From contig JAEXMB010000071.1 in the NCBI GenBank assembly GCA_023444705.1, positions 1 through 31,965 on the forward strand: a stretch of DNA of 31,965 bases, read 5' to 3'. Below are positions 6,852 through 19,107 of the stretch, piece after piece. A model generated the notes under the pieces. That model made no database searches. It saw only the letters and a list, made by a program, of their open reading frames with translations, and had not been told where the DNA came from. A program made the translations under genes and the position numbers. Origin of the DNA: Pseudomonadota bacterium. GTDB taxonomy: Bacteria; Pseudomonadota; Alphaproteobacteria; Micavibrionales; UBA2020. Each line of letters opens with the position of its first letter. Positions within the stretch are counted from its first letter, which is position 1.

Positions 6852-7931
6852 TCAAGCGGCTCCCGACACGGGCGGCTTGGCGCCGTGTCCTATTTTTTGA
6901 AGTTCTGCTTCAACCTTGCCGGTGAACTGGTTGGAGGCAAGGTCAATTGCAACGGAAATGGCATTGGCAAAACCGATGGCGTCGGTGCCGCCGTGCGATT
7001 TGATGCACAGGCCGCGCAGGCCCAGCAGGCTGGCGCCGTTGTAGTAGCGCGGGTCGACGCGCTTGACCATCGCCCTCAGCGCGGGTAATGCGACCAGCAG
7101 ACCGGGAACGGCCAGCACGGCGCCAAGTTTCATCAGCAACGAATTCTTGAAGGTACGCTTGACGAGACTACCCATGAACTTGGCCGTGCCCTCGATCGCT
7201 TTGAGCGCGACGTTGCCGGTAAAGCCATCGGTCACGACGACGTCGAAATCGCCGTGCAAAATCTCGTCGCCTTCGACGTAACCTGCGTAAATGCCGGGCA
7301 ACGGGGATGTTTCAAGCAGTTCCGATGTTTCCTTCACCAGATCCGTGCCCTTCATGGCTTCCGATCCGATGTTGAGCAGGCCGATTTTGGGGCGCTCGAT
7401 TTTAAACAGCTCGCGCGAGAAAACGCTGCCAAGCACCGCAAATTGCAACAGATTTTGGCTATCGCATTCGGCATTGGCGCCAAGGTCGAGAAACACAGCA
7501 CCATGCCCTTTTTTCTTGGTCGGCATATAAGTGCAGATGGCCGGACGGTCGATGCCGGGCATGACTTTCAGGCTGAATTTGGCCAGCGCCATCAAGGCAC
7601 CTGTGTTGCCCGCCGAAACCACGGCCTGCGCCTTGCCGTCAGCAACGGCGTCGATGGCCAGACGCATGCTCGACTGGCGGCCATTGCGCAACGCCAGTGC
7701 GGGCTTGTCATCGCTGGTGATGCGATCAGGGGTGTGATGGACGGTCAGCGCCGCCGCCAATGCGGGGTGCTTGGCCACCAGCGGCGCGATCTTTGCCTCG
7801 TCGCCATAAACGACAAAGCGCGCCGAAGGATGAGCCTTCAGCGCACGCGCGGCGCCTTCGATGACGATTGCGGGGGCATGGTCGCCCCCCATCCCGTCCA
7901 GCGAGATCGTGACCGGTGAGTCTACGGTCAT
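6852..7931 (-). CDS. plsX: Phosphate acyltransferase PlsX
   Basis: PlsX converts acyl-ACP to acyl-phosphate, the acyl donor for PlsY in phosphatidic acid synthesis, and acts at the inner face of the membrane. The 359-residue protein begins with the signature ISLDGMGGDHAP (9-20). It also carries VSAGNTGALMALAKF, FLDLGANAECD and IGLLNIGSEA, all conserved in the family, and a hydrophobic helix near 290. ATG 7931 lies 16 nt after the rpmF stop; the frame extends to 8042 but that part overlaps rpmF. The Shine-Dalgarno is weak, which suggests coupling to rpmF. It overlaps nothing downstream and abuts fabH. Confidence 0.95.
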   Translation of the reverse strand: MTVDSPVTISLDGMGGDHAPAIVIEGAARALKAHPSARFVVYGDEAKIAPLVAKHPALAAALTVHHTPDRITSDDKPALALRNGRQSSMRLAIDAVADGKAQAVVSAGNTGALMALAKFSLKVMPGIDRPAICTYMPTKKKGHGAVFLDLGANAECDSQNLLQFAVLGSVFSRELFKIERPKIGLLNIGSEAMKGTDLVKETSELLETSPLPGIYAGYVEGDEILHGDFDVVVTDGFTGNVALKAIEGTAKFMGSLVKRTFKNSLLMKLGAVLAVPGLLVALPALRAMVKRVDPRYYNGASLLGLRGLCIKSHGGTDAIGFANAISVAIDLASNQFTGKVEAELQKIGHGAKPPVSGAA

Positions 7932-7947
7932 AACGCGGGCTACCGCG

Positions 7948-8124
7948 TTAATCGATGTCGATGATTTGCTCACCCTTGTACATGCCGGTTTTGCGGCAGA
8001 CATGGTGCGGGCGGACGAGTTCACCGGTGTGCTTGTCTTCACGCACCTGCGTTGCGGTCAGCGCGTGATGCGAACGGCGCATGTTGCGGCGGGACTGCGA
8101 GGTTTTCTTCTTGGGAACAGCCAT
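7948..8124 (-). CDS. rpmF: 50S ribosomal protein L32
   Basis: L32 is a small protein of the large ribosomal subunit. The 58-residue product begins MAVPKKKTSQSRRNMRRSHH, the universal L32 start, and ends in a GEQIIDID tail. Only one Cys is present (in HVCRKTG, residue 43), so this is a zinc-free form rather than the four-Cys type. AAGAGAG lies upstream of ATG 8124. It is first in a tight rpmF-plsX-fabH run and follows DUF177, the arrangement seen in most proteobacteria. Confidence 0.96.
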   Translation of the reverse strand: MAVPKKKTSQSRRNMRRSHHALTATQVREDKHTGELVRPHHVCRKTGMYKGEQIIDID

Positions 8125-8311
8125 TGTTCGTACTCTCTTCTATCGTATCTTTTCCGTGTCTCATGCCAGCGGCGCCTGTTACGGCCGTAATCACGCGCCC
8201 ACTGCTGGCTGCACGGGAGCTAAGGCGTTATGACATAAAGGAAATACAGGCGCAACGCAAGGGCCTTTGTTGCGAAATATCCCCTGTCTGGCAAAACAAC
8301 CCTGATTTTTC

Positions 8312-8860
8312 TTATTTTTTGCCTTTTTTATCATCTTTCAGGGTCGCCAGAACCGCAAAAGGATTGTCGGCGGGCGCCACCCCCGCCTCGGCCAGCTGGG
8401 CGGCCAGGCTGACGCCGGGCGCGCGCGGATAGGGATCGAGGTTCAGCGACAGGTACTGCGTTACCACCTCGCCCAGATCGATCATGCCGTTAACCAGCAT
8501 TTCGGGGGAGTCCTCGTCCTCGGCGGTAAAAGACAGCTCTTTGCCCTGAGCATCCGTTTGCGCGTCCTGCGTGAAAAAGGTTTCAAAGGTCGCATCGACG
8601 ACCGCCGGCACGTCGCGCAACGAAATGACGCAAGACTGCACAACATCGGCCTGAATGCGGCCCGACACGCGCAGGATGCTGCCACCCGACACGCGGCGGA
8701 TGCTCAGGTCGGCCTTGAGGTTTTCAAGCTCGCGCAGGTCAAGGCGCGCGGCAAGGGCTGCACACTCCTCGGGCGTGGCGGTCACGGTTTCCTCGCGCAG
8801 CTTGTCGGGGACGATCCCCTCGATAGACAACAGGCGTGAAAATTCGGGCGCGGCGTTCAT
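8312..8860 (-). CDS. DUF177/YceD family protein
   Basis: YceD-family proteins are linked to 23S rRNA accumulation in bacteria and plants and are almost always next to rpmF. The 182-residue protein has the family core: SGRIQADVVQSCVISLRDVP (66-85) with the conserved Cys77, then acidic EDEDSPEM, DLGEVVTQYLSLNLDPYPRAP and a C-terminal NPFAVLATLKDDKK close to the usual NPFAVLAxLK ending. ATG 8860 has GAGGT upstream. The 187 nt before rpmF hold no gene. A candidate promoter lies at 8896-8924. Confidence 0.9.
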   Translation of the reverse strand: MNAAPEFSRLLSIEGIVPDKLREETVTATPEECAALAARLDLRELENLKADLSIRRVSGGSILRVSGRIQADVVQSCVISLRDVPAVVDATFETFFTQDAQTDAQGKELSFTAEDEDSPEMLVNGMIDLGEVVTQYLSLNLDPYPRAPGVSLAAQLAEAGVAPADNPFAVLATLKDDKKGKK

Positions 8861-8895
8861 GGCTGACCTCGGGTAATATGGGCAATTGGGTCCTT

Positions 8896-8924
8896 GTTTT
8901 ATCCCTACACATGGGACAAGACAA
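8896..8924 (-). promoter_or_regulatory. Candidate promoter of the DUF177-rpmF-plsX-fabH run
   Basis: On the minus strand TTGTCT (8919-8924) is followed after 17 bases by TAAAAC (8896-8901), with ATAAAA one base off as an alternative. It sits in the divergent 140-nt gap shared with bamE. A plus-strand pair TTGATT (8927-8932) and AATAAA (8950-8955) may serve bamE. Confidence 0.4.
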
Positions 8925-9000
8925 GCTTGATTTCTGCCCCCGAAGGGCGAATAAATGACAGGAACCGCGATTTTACCGTCCCAAGGAGCGTTTTGCCGCC

Positions 9001-9489
9001 ATGACCACCGTACAGTTTCGCCGCCGCCTGCCCCTGCTCTCCGCCATTGCGCTGAGCGTACTGGTCACGGCCGCCTGCACCCCTATCGTGGCGACGCGCG
9101 CCAACCTGCTGTCGGAAACCAAGCAGCCGCAGGTGCAACCCGCAACCTCTACCCGCGCGGATGTGCAACAACTCTGGGGCCCGCCCACGACCGTGGCGCC
9201 CTTTGACAGCAAGGTCTGGTATTACATCGGCGAAACCACTGCGCAAAAAGGCATCTTCGAGCCCGAGGTCACCAAGCGCCAGATGGTGCGCGTCACCTTC
9301 GCCGACGACGATACAGTCGAACAGATCGCCGCCATTGATCCCAAGGACGGCCGCGAGATCGCCTTTGTCGACCGCAAGACGTCGACCGCAGGCAAGGAGT
9401 TCACCGCTTTCCAGCAGTTCGTCGGCAACCTCGGCAAGTTCAACACCGACAACGTCGGCGCCAACCGCCCTGAAGGCACCAACGACTAA
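9001..9489 (+). CDS. bamE: Outer-membrane assembly lipoprotein BamE (SmpA/OmlA)
   Basis: BamE is a small lipoprotein of the BAM complex that inserts beta-barrel proteins in the outer membrane. The 162-residue precursor has a basic N-terminus (RRR), a hydrophobic core and a lipobox ending VTAAC, with Cys26 as the lipidated residue. The mature part has the SmpA/OmlA pattern: STRADVQQLWGPPTTVAPFD, then VWYYIGE, and beta strands with MVRVTFADDDTV. AAGGAG lies 12 nt before ATG 9001. The gene diverges from DUF177, as it does in many alphaproteobacteria. It ends at the strong terminator 9511-9544. Confidence 0.9.
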   Translation: MTTVQFRRRLPLLSAIALSVLVTAACTPIVATRANLLSETKQPQVQPATSTRADVQQLWGPPTTVAPFDSKVWYYIGETTAQKGIFEPEVTKRQMVRVTFADDDTVEQIAAIDPKDGREIAFVDRKTSTAGKEFTAFQQFVGNLGKFNTDNVGANRPEGTND

Positions 9490-9510
9490 GCCAGCGGCTT
9501 CAGCATCAAC

Positions 9511-9544
9511 AAAAAACCCCGCCTCTTGCGAAGCGGGGTTTTTT
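9511..9544. terminator. Bidirectional rho-independent terminator
   Basis: CCCCGC (9517-9522) and GCGGGG (9533-9538) are flanked by six As and six Ts, which extend the stem. It lies between the convergent bamE and hppA genes and can act on both strands. Confidence 0.9.
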
Positions 9545-9559
9545 GTCGGTCGGGGTCAA

Positions 9560-11683
<2,124 letters not shown>

Positions 11684-11968
11684 GAGATTGTTTTCCTCTG
11701 TTGCGTTTAGTTTTTGGAATCACACGTGAGGTGGTGATTTTTAGGAAAGCAAAGATTGCCTAAAATTCAGGTGGATAGCAATACGGCTTGTCATAGGCAT
11801 AAAATGACCTAACAAAAATATCGCTTTTATTTTTCCTAACCTTGCAATTCACATTTCCGGCTTCCACTTATCCACAGACATTTGCCGCGGGCTGTCTTAA
11901 TTCTTTGTGATAAGTGATAAAACTGCTAAAAGTTAACCTCATTTACATTCGCACCAAAGGGCATCGCC
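11684..11968. promoter_or_regulatory. AT-rich divergent control region of hppA and gyrA
   Basis: This 285-bp gap holds no gene and is clearly more AT-rich than its surroundings. It contains a perfect DnaA box at 11868-11876. A candidate gyrA promoter consists of TTGTGA (11905-11910) and TAAAAG (11927-11932), spaced by 16. An inverted repeat GTCAT (11790-11794) and ATGAC (11804-11808) has a nine-base centre. No clear hppA promoter could be picked. Confidence 0.5.
11868..11876 (+). promoter_or_regulatory. Consensus DnaA box
   Basis: TTATCCACA matches the high-affinity E. coli DnaA box exactly and lies about 92 bp before gyrA. It is the only perfect box noticed here, so it more likely marks DnaA control of gyrA or titration than an origin. 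Confidence 0.6.
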
Positions 11969-14656
<2,688 letters not shown>

Positions 14657-14662
14657 GGACGC

Positions 14663-15235
14663 TCACGCTTCCTCGACCATGCGCCACGCCAGCGGCGGCA
14701 ACACGGATGGATCCGTCATCACAAAGTGATGCACGTCCAAAGGCGTGCCGTCCGAACAGCGGTTGTGCCCGCCCTTGACCGTATGGGTATAGGCAAAGCC
14801 CAGCTTGTCGATCACACGGCGGCTGGCGGTATTGCCCTCATAATAACAAATATCGACACTCTGCGCGCCGAGGTGCGCAAAGGCGTAGCGGATCAGCGCG
14901 TTCGTCGTTTCTGACGCATAGCCCATGCCGCGCTTGGCGCGCGCGGCCCAATAGCCGGTTGAAAACCGCCCGCCTTCAACCTTGTCATGCACGCCGCTCA
15001 TGACGGCAAAACCGCCATCGCGGCGGTCAAAGGCAATGGCGGCATCCCACAGATTATCCGGCGGGCGACTGGCGATATAATCCTTGAGTGCGGCAAGCGG
15101 TTTCATATCGTCATAGGCCCAGTTCATCCACATCTGCAGTTCCGGCCATGCTTCTTCCTTGGCCACCTGCACCGCAGGGGCATCACCTGTGCGCAAAGGG
15201 CGGATCAGCAGACGCTCCGTTTCAATAATCAGCAT
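14663..15235 (-). CDS. GNAT-family N-acetyltransferase (RimJ/RimL type)
   Basis: This 190-residue cytoplasmic enzyme probably transfers acetyl from acetyl-CoA to an amine, perhaps a protein N-terminus or small molecule; the substrate cannot be read from sequence. It opens with ETERLLIRPLRTGDA, the standard RimL-like strand. The acetyl-CoA loop lies in RAKRGMGYASE, and the late motif EGNTASRRVIDKLGF gives the usual Asn/Ser-Arg elements. ATG 15235 has AAAGGGG upstream. It converges on gyrA and diverges from ohr. Confidence 0.85.
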   Translation of the reverse strand: MLIIETERLLIRPLRTGDAPAVQVAKEEAWPELQMWMNWAYDDMKPLAALKDYIASRPPDNLWDAAIAFDRRDGGFAVMSGVHDKVEGGRFSTGYWAARAKRGMGYASETTNALIRYAFAHLGAQSVDICYYEGNTASRRVIDKLGFAYTHTVKGGHNRCSDGTPLDVHHFVMTDPSVLPPLAWRMVEEA

Positions 15236-15322
15236 GTCATTCTGCCCCTTTCCCTGCCTTGCCTGCGCCTTATATACTAAGCCTGATCTTGGTTTTTAAC
15301 TTTTCAAAAAGGATACATCATC

Positions 15323-15751
15323 ATGGTTAAAGTCTTGCAAAAACGCGTCTACACCGCCGAAGTCACCTCGACCGGCGGCCGTGACGGCCACAGCAAAAGC
15401 GCTGATGGCGCAATCGACTTCAAAATGGGCAAACCTGTTGAAATGGGCGGCAAGAACGACGGCCTGAACCCCGAACAGCTCTTTGCGGCGGGTTATTCGG
15501 CCTGCTTCCTGGGTGCTTTGAAATTCGTCGCCGGACAGGACAAAATCCCGGTCTCAGACGATGCCAGCATCACCGCCGCCGTGACCTTTGGCCCCATCGA
15601 TCATGGTTTCGGCCTTGCGGTCGAGCTCAAGGCATCCCTGCCCGGCATGGAAAAAGACGCAGCCCAGGCGCTGGTCGAAAAGGCGCATCAGGTCTGCCCC
15701 TATTCCAACGCAACGCGCGGCAATATCGAAGTTACCCTGACGGTTATCTAA
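15323..15751 (+). CDS. ohr: Organic hydroperoxide resistance protein (Ohr)
   Basis: Ohr is a thiol peroxidase that reduces organic and fatty-acid hydroperoxides in the cytoplasm, usually with lipoyl reductants. The 142-residue protein has the reactive Cys61 in GYSACFLGAL and the resolving Cys125 in HQVCPYSNATRGN. Arg20 in TGGRDGHS and Glu51 in NPEQLF complete the active site; these set Ohr apart from OsmC. AAGGA lies about 10 nt before ATG 15323, and a TATACT element sits at 15273-15278. No ohrR regulator is nearby. Its last 8 bases overlap the end of the convergent phosphodiesterase gene. Confidence 0.95.
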   Translation: MVKVLQKRVYTAEVTSTGGRDGHSKSADGAIDFKMGKPVEMGGKNDGLNPEQLFAAGYSACFLGALKFVAGQDKIPVSDDASITAAVTFGPIDHGFGLAVELKASLPGMEKDAAQALVEKAHQVCPYSNATRGNIEVTLTVI

Positions 15752-16688
15752 ACGCGTCGATATAATCCGTAATCACGCTGAACGGCACATCTTCGGCCTG
15801 ACAGGCATCGGCAAGGCGCGCATAATCGGCGCGCCGTTGCGGTGTCATGTCTTCGAACAGCGCCCAGCTGTTGATGCCCGTACCATGCTTTTCGGCCAGC
15901 ATGATGGTGTCAGGGTTCAGGCTGGCAAATTCCGGATGGAAATAGCCAAGCTCCGCGCGCGGCGCCGCACCCTCGCCCCACAGGCCGGTGACGATGGCGC
16001 AATGCGCCGGATTATAGGGCAGATACTGGCACGACGGATTGTCACGCCTGTCGGCATAGACGGGGCGCGGGTCGGGTTTTTCGCCAAACAGCATGCCGTA
16101 CTGCGCCTTGGGCAACTGATGCGACATCGCCATGATGTTATGCAGCGCAAACGAAGAAAACAAAACTCTTTCAGTGGGTAGGGGCGAATCCCTCACCACG
16201 GATGCGAGGTTTTTGATGTAGTCGTTCTTTTCGATCGGCTGGTCGGAGCCTTGAACCCCCTTGATCTCGATGTTTACATCCCACAGGAGGGTTTTAGGCG
16301 AAGCCTCTGCAATAACTTGCAATATTTCCGCAAGCGGCACGACACGCCCCTGACCGCCGCGCCCTGTGCCATGACGCACGATGTCTTCAAAGGCCAGCTG
16401 ATTGAGCATGCCCGCGGGGCGCTGCTCCCCAAAAAAATGGTCGGCTGGCACCACATTGTGGAGCGTGAACAGCACACCATCGGACGACATCACCGCGTCA
16501 ATTTCCACATAATCCGCACCTGCGGCATAGGCACCTTTGATGCTTTCCAGCGTGTTCTCCACGGGCAGTGCCGCAATGTCACGGCGTGACTGGTAAAAGT
16601 CATGATCCGTGCAGCCCATGCCGCGATGGCCGCCCACGGCCAGACGTGGCGCCCGATCCTGTCCGCCAGTCTTCTCTGTGTTTGCCAT
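15744..16688 (-). CDS. Glycerophosphodiester phosphodiesterase
   Basis: GDPD enzymes split glycerophosphodiesters into glycerol-3-phosphate and an alcohol. The 314-residue TIM-barrel protein has GGHRG (His21, Arg22), PVENTLESI (Glu44, Asn45), VEIDAVMSSDG (Glu62, Asp64), the LH pair with His77, and NIEIKG. The usual His-Asp after the third strand is His-Asn here (LHN), a variation to note. There is no signal peptide, so a cytoplasmic UgpQ-like role is more likely than a periplasmic GlpQ role. It is not near a glp or ugp operon. Its end overlaps ohr by 8 bp and its start diverges from coaD. Confidence 0.87.
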   Translation of the reverse strand: MANTEKTGGQDRAPRLAVGGHRGMGCTDHDFYQSRRDIAALPVENTLESIKGAYAAGADYVEIDAVMSSDGVLFTLHNVVPADHFFGEQRPAGMLNQLAFEDIVRHGTGRGGQGRVVPLAEILQVIAEASPKTLLWDVNIEIKGVQGSDQPIEKNDYIKNLASVVRDSPLPTERVLFSSFALHNIMAMSHQLPKAQYGMLFGEKPDPRPVYADRRDNPSCQYLPYNPAHCAIVTGLWGEGAAPRAELGYFHPEFASLNPDTIMLAEKHGTGINSWALFEDMTPQRRADYARLADACQAEDVPFSVITDYIDAFR

Positions 16689-16733
16689 TGCGCTTTACCC
16701 TAAACTGTTTCAAGCTTTTCACGGTTCAACCAA

Positions 16734-17273
16734 ATGGTAGCAATTGCGATGAAAAAAGCACCCAAAAAGTCAGGCAGCCTGATCGGCGTATACCCAGGCA
16801 CCTTCGACCCCGTCACGCTGGGGCACCTTGATATCTGCGAGCGCGCGCTCAAGGTCGTCGACCATCTGGTCGTCGCCGTTGCCGACAACCCGGGCAAAGG
16901 CCCCCTGTTCACCACGGCCGAGCGCGTGGCGCTTTTGGAAACCGACCTTGCCAACAACAAGAAGATCGCGGGCAAATCGTGGGAAGTGGTGCCGTTTTCG
17001 GAACTGCTGATGGATTTCGTCGTCAAGCAAAACGCCCGCGTGATCGTGCGCGGCCTGCGCGCGGTGTCGGATTTTGAATACGAATTCCAGATGGCAGGCA
17101 TGAACAGCTACCTCAACGACGACATCGAAACGATGTTCCTGATGGCGCAGGACAAGCACCAGTTCATCTCCTCGCGCTTCGTCAAGGAAATCGCGCGTCT
17201 GGGCGGCGATATCCGCCATTTCGTCACCCCCAATATCGCCAAGGCGCTCAAAAAGCGTTTTGCCAGCCTGTAA
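16734..17273 (+). CDS. coaD: Phosphopantetheine adenylyltransferase
   Basis: CoaD joins ATP and 4'-phosphopantetheine to make dephospho-CoA, the penultimate step of CoA synthesis. The 179-residue protein has GVYPGTFDPVTLGHLD, containing the TxGH nucleotidyltransferase motif, VIVRGLRAVSDFEYEFQMA, and ISSRFVKEIARLGG near the C-terminus, all diagnostic. The start is unsure: ATG 16734 or ATG 16749 (MKKAPKK), neither with a good Shine-Dalgarno. The core begins about 17 residues in, so the N-terminal tail is lineage-specific. Two small genes follow closely and may be cotranscribed. Confidence 0.95.
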   Translation: MVAIAMKKAPKKSGSLIGVYPGTFDPVTLGHLDICERALKVVDHLVVAVADNPGKGPLFTTAERVALLETDLANNKKIAGKSWEVVPFSELLMDFVVKQNARVIVRGLRAVSDFEYEFQMAGMNSYLNDDIETMFLMAQDKHQFISSRFVKEIARLGGDIRHFVTPNIAKALKKRFASL

Positions 17274-17278
17274 CCGTA

Positions 17279-17473
17279 ATGCGCCTGCACAGCCGCATCG
17301 TCAACGAGCTTGGCAACACCATCGACATCGCGGTCAGCCGCGACGATCAGGGAATCACCCTTGCGATGGCCGGACCTGACAGCCTGTGCGAAAACATCAT
17401 CACCCAGGCAGAGGCTCAAGCACTCAACGCCCTGCTCACCCAACTGCTTGCAGAAGGATCACAACCCTCATGA
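17279..17473 (+). CDS. Small hypothetical protein, 64 aa
   Basis: The protein is not recognised. It has 64 residues, begins 5 nt after the coaD stop, and overlaps the next gene by four bases in an ATGA, so it is probably a translated part of a coaD transcript. The sequence has a beta-like first half (IVNELGNTIDIAVSRDDQGITLAMAG) and a helical, Ala/Leu/Gln-rich second half (AEAQALNALLTQLL). There is no signal peptide. The Shine-Dalgarno is poor, so translation would depend on coupling to coaD. The tight packing is the main evidence. Confidence 0.6.
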   Translation: MRLHSRIVNELGNTIDIAVSRDDQGITLAMAGPDSLCENIITQAEAQALNALLTQLLAEGSQPS

Positions 17474-18246
17474 CCACATCATTGACCACCCGTGCCTTTC
17501 CGCCGCTGACGCTTGCGATGCTGGCCATCGCCCAGCTTGCCAGCTCTTTTTACGCCCGCCTGACCGGTCACGGGCAGAATATCGAGGCCATTGCCGGACG
17601 CGGCGGCATGCGCCCGCCGGAAGTCCCCGCCGGATACGCCTTTTCGATCTGGATGGTCATCTTTGTGCTGGCGCTGGCCTATGGCCTCTATTATGCGACC
17701 AAAGGCAAAGATCATGAACTGTGCCGCAAGGTTTCCATCCCTGCCGCCATCCTGTTCCTGTGCAGCAGCCTGTGGATGCTGACGGCGCAGACCATCGGCG
17801 ACGGCTGGCATCTGGTAACGCTGATCGTCATCATGTGGGCGGCCAGCACGCGCGTCCTGCTGACCGTCTGCCACGACACTGCCAGCGACAAACCGCGCCG
17901 CTATATCCTGCAACCGCTGTTCGGCCTTTACACCGGCTGGCTGACGGCGGCGCTGTTCCTCAACATCACCGGTACCTTTGCCAAGGAAGTGGGCATGCTG
18001 GGCCTGAGCCTTAATATGTATGCAATGCTCACGCTGGTCCCTGCCGGCATTCTTGCACTCGCACTCGTCAGGCGCACCAAAGGCGAGCCGTTTATGTTCG
18101 GTGCCTTTATGTGGGCGCTGGCCGGCATCATGGCGGCAAACGTGGCCACCAACCCTGTAAATATGCCGATTATTGGCGTTTGCGGCGCTCTTTGCGCGGT
18201 GCTGATCGTATTTTTCATGCAGGCCAAAGCCCAAAAGACAGCTTAA
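17470..18246 (+). CDS. TspO-like (tryptophan-rich sensory family) membrane protein
   Basis: This is a 258-residue integral membrane protein with about seven hydrophobic segments. Two phrases recall TspO-related proteins of the family often called tryptophan-rich sensory protein: AGYAFSIWMVIF near residue 55 and FGLYTGWLTAALFLNITG near 155. In that group the FSIW-like helix and the GW-N helix line the ligand pocket. TspO proteins bind tetrapyrroles or cholesterol, but that ligand is not established for this long form. The longer frame to 17386 is rejected because ATG 17470 overlaps the upstream stop (ATGA) and has AAGGA about 11 nt before. The assignment is fair, not certain. Confidence 0.7.
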   Translation: MTTSLTTRAFPPLTLAMLAIAQLASSFYARLTGHGQNIEAIAGRGGMRPPEVPAGYAFSIWMVIFVLALAYGLYYATKGKDHELCRKVSIPAAILFLCSSLWMLTAQTIGDGWHLVTLIVIMWAASTRVLLTVCHDTASDKPRRYILQPLFGLYTGWLTAALFLNITGTFAKEVGMLGLSLNMYAMLTLVPAGILALALVRRTKGEPFMFGAFMWALAGIMAANVATNPVNMPIIGVCGALCAVLIVFFMQAKAQKTA

Positions 18247-18288
18247 ACCGCAGGAATCGTTACAGAAAAACAAACGTTCACACCCCCC

Positions 18289-18317
18289 TTGACCCATCGG
18301 GGCGAAATCAATTAATG
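18289..18317 (+). promoter_or_regulatory. Putative promoter of tRNA-Lys
   Basis: TTGACC (18289-18294) is followed after 16 bases by ATTAAT (18311-18316) or after 17 by TTAATG (18312-18317). Transcription would begin about 12 nt before the tRNA 5' end. Confidence 0.55.
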
Positions 18318-18334
18318 TCCTGACACTTCAATGT

Positions 18335-18409
18335 GATTCCGTAGCTCAGCGGTAGAGCATCTGACTTTTAATCAGAGGGCCGTGGGTTCAAATCCCACCG
18401 GGATCACCA
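18335..18409 (+). tRNA. tRNA-Lys (anticodon TTT)
   Basis: A 75-nt cloverleaf. The acceptor GATTCCG pairs with CGGGATC, with one T-G pair. The D-arm contains GCTCAGCGGTAGAGC. The anticodon stem TCTGA/TCAGA has the loop CTTTTAA, giving TTT. The T-arm is GTGGGTTCAAATCCCAC. The discriminator is A, with CCA encoded. A promoter lies upstream and a terminator follows at 18434-18461. Confidence 0.95.
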
Positions 18410-18433
18410 CTTTTCTTTCAAATACGGCGCCGC

Positions 18434-18461
18434 AGAGTGGGATTTAAACCCACTCTTTTTT
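18434..18461 (+). terminator. Rho-independent terminator of tRNA-Lys
   Basis: AGAGTGGG (18434-18441) and CCCACTCT (18449-18456) form an 8-bp stem around ATTTAAA, followed by Ts to 18461. Confidence 0.85.
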
Positions 18462-18700
18462 ATTTGCGGCACGCAGATCCTTTTGTCTTATGTAATTACC
18501 GTCATAATCCCGATATGAATTTTTTAAAATCAGTCGGTTAGCCGTCTTGTGTTTTTTAAGAATCATGCGCAATGATATTGCATGTAGCGTCACGCGATAC
18601 GGAGCAACTTCCGGCTGTCACCAGCAGGCATGCCAACGGTCCGGCACTCTACACAGCCTATCTGACTTCTTATCATCACATCCAATTCCGGAGCCTATTC
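18462..18700 (+). promoter_or_regulatory. Non-coding leader and promoter region of the secreted acidic protein gene
   Basis: About 239 bp without a convincing gene. It has an AT-rich first part and a bulged inverted repeat, CATGCGCAAT (18564-18573) and ATTGCATG (18577-18584), just upstream of the likely transcript start. A weak TTGTGT ... AATGAT pair (18 apart) overlaps the repeat. GGAG lies before ATG 18701. Open frames here look like shadows. Confidence 0.3.
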
Positions 18701-19009
18701 ATGAAAAAGTACCTGACCGTAGCCGCAATCCTCGGCGCGATCGCATTCGTTTCGGTTTCTTTCCTCGCTCAAGCGACCGAGCATGAAGCAACCACCACCA
18801 CGACCATTGAAACCACCGCTCCCGTTGTCGAGCATGCAGATCATGCCGAACACGCCGTTGACGCCGTCGCAACCGAGTGCGAAGCCACCGTTGCAGCGTC
18901 TTTCGAAGGCCAAACCCCTTCGGATGAAGAGAAAACCGCAGCTCTCAAAGCTTGCGTCGATGCAAAAGCCGCTGAAGCCAAGACCGAAGTCGAAGGCGAA
19001 GTCGAGTAA
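18701..19009 (+). CDS. Small secreted acidic protein, 102 aa (unassigned)
   Basis: The family is not recognised. The protein has a clear Sec signal peptide: MKKYLTVAA with a long hydrophobic core to residue 22, then a likely cut after AQA (25). The mature part of about 77 residues is acidic, with runs of Thr (TTTTT) and His-Ala-Asp/Glu repeats (HADHAEHAVDA). It has two cysteines, Cys60 and Cys85, that could form one disulfide in the periplasm. The tail is Glu/Lys/Ala-rich (EAKTEVEGEVE). ATG 18701 has GGAG upstream; the longer frame to 18572 is rejected. The His/Glu/Asp content could allow metal binding, but that is a guess. It ends at the terminator 19058-19096. Confidence 0.75.
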   Translation: MKKYLTVAAILGAIAFVSVSFLAQATEHEATTTTTIETTAPVVEHADHAEHAVDAVATECEATVAASFEGQTPSDEEKTAALKACVDAKAAEAKTEVEGEVE

Positions 19010-19057
19010 TGCATCCGGTCATGCTGCGCAACTGATGCAAGCATGACACAGGAAGAC

Positions 19058-19096
19058 AAGAAGGGGTCCGCCGCAAGGTCGGGCCCCTTCTCTTTT
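19058..19096 (+). terminator. Rho-independent terminator of the acidic protein gene
   Basis: AGAAGGGG (19059-19066) pairs with CCCCTTCT (19084-19091), and the inner part adds CCG/CGG pairs. A short T-run follows. The tail CCCTTCTCTTTTGT (19085-19098) recurs exactly at 19449-19462 after the next gene. Confidence 0.8.
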
Positions 19097-19107
19097 GTAA
19101 TATTGTT

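Noticed and set aside
11684..11968. Replication origin at the hppA-gyrA gap
   Set aside because: Only one perfect DnaA box was found, and none of the genes that usually flank an alphaproteobacterial origin is present.
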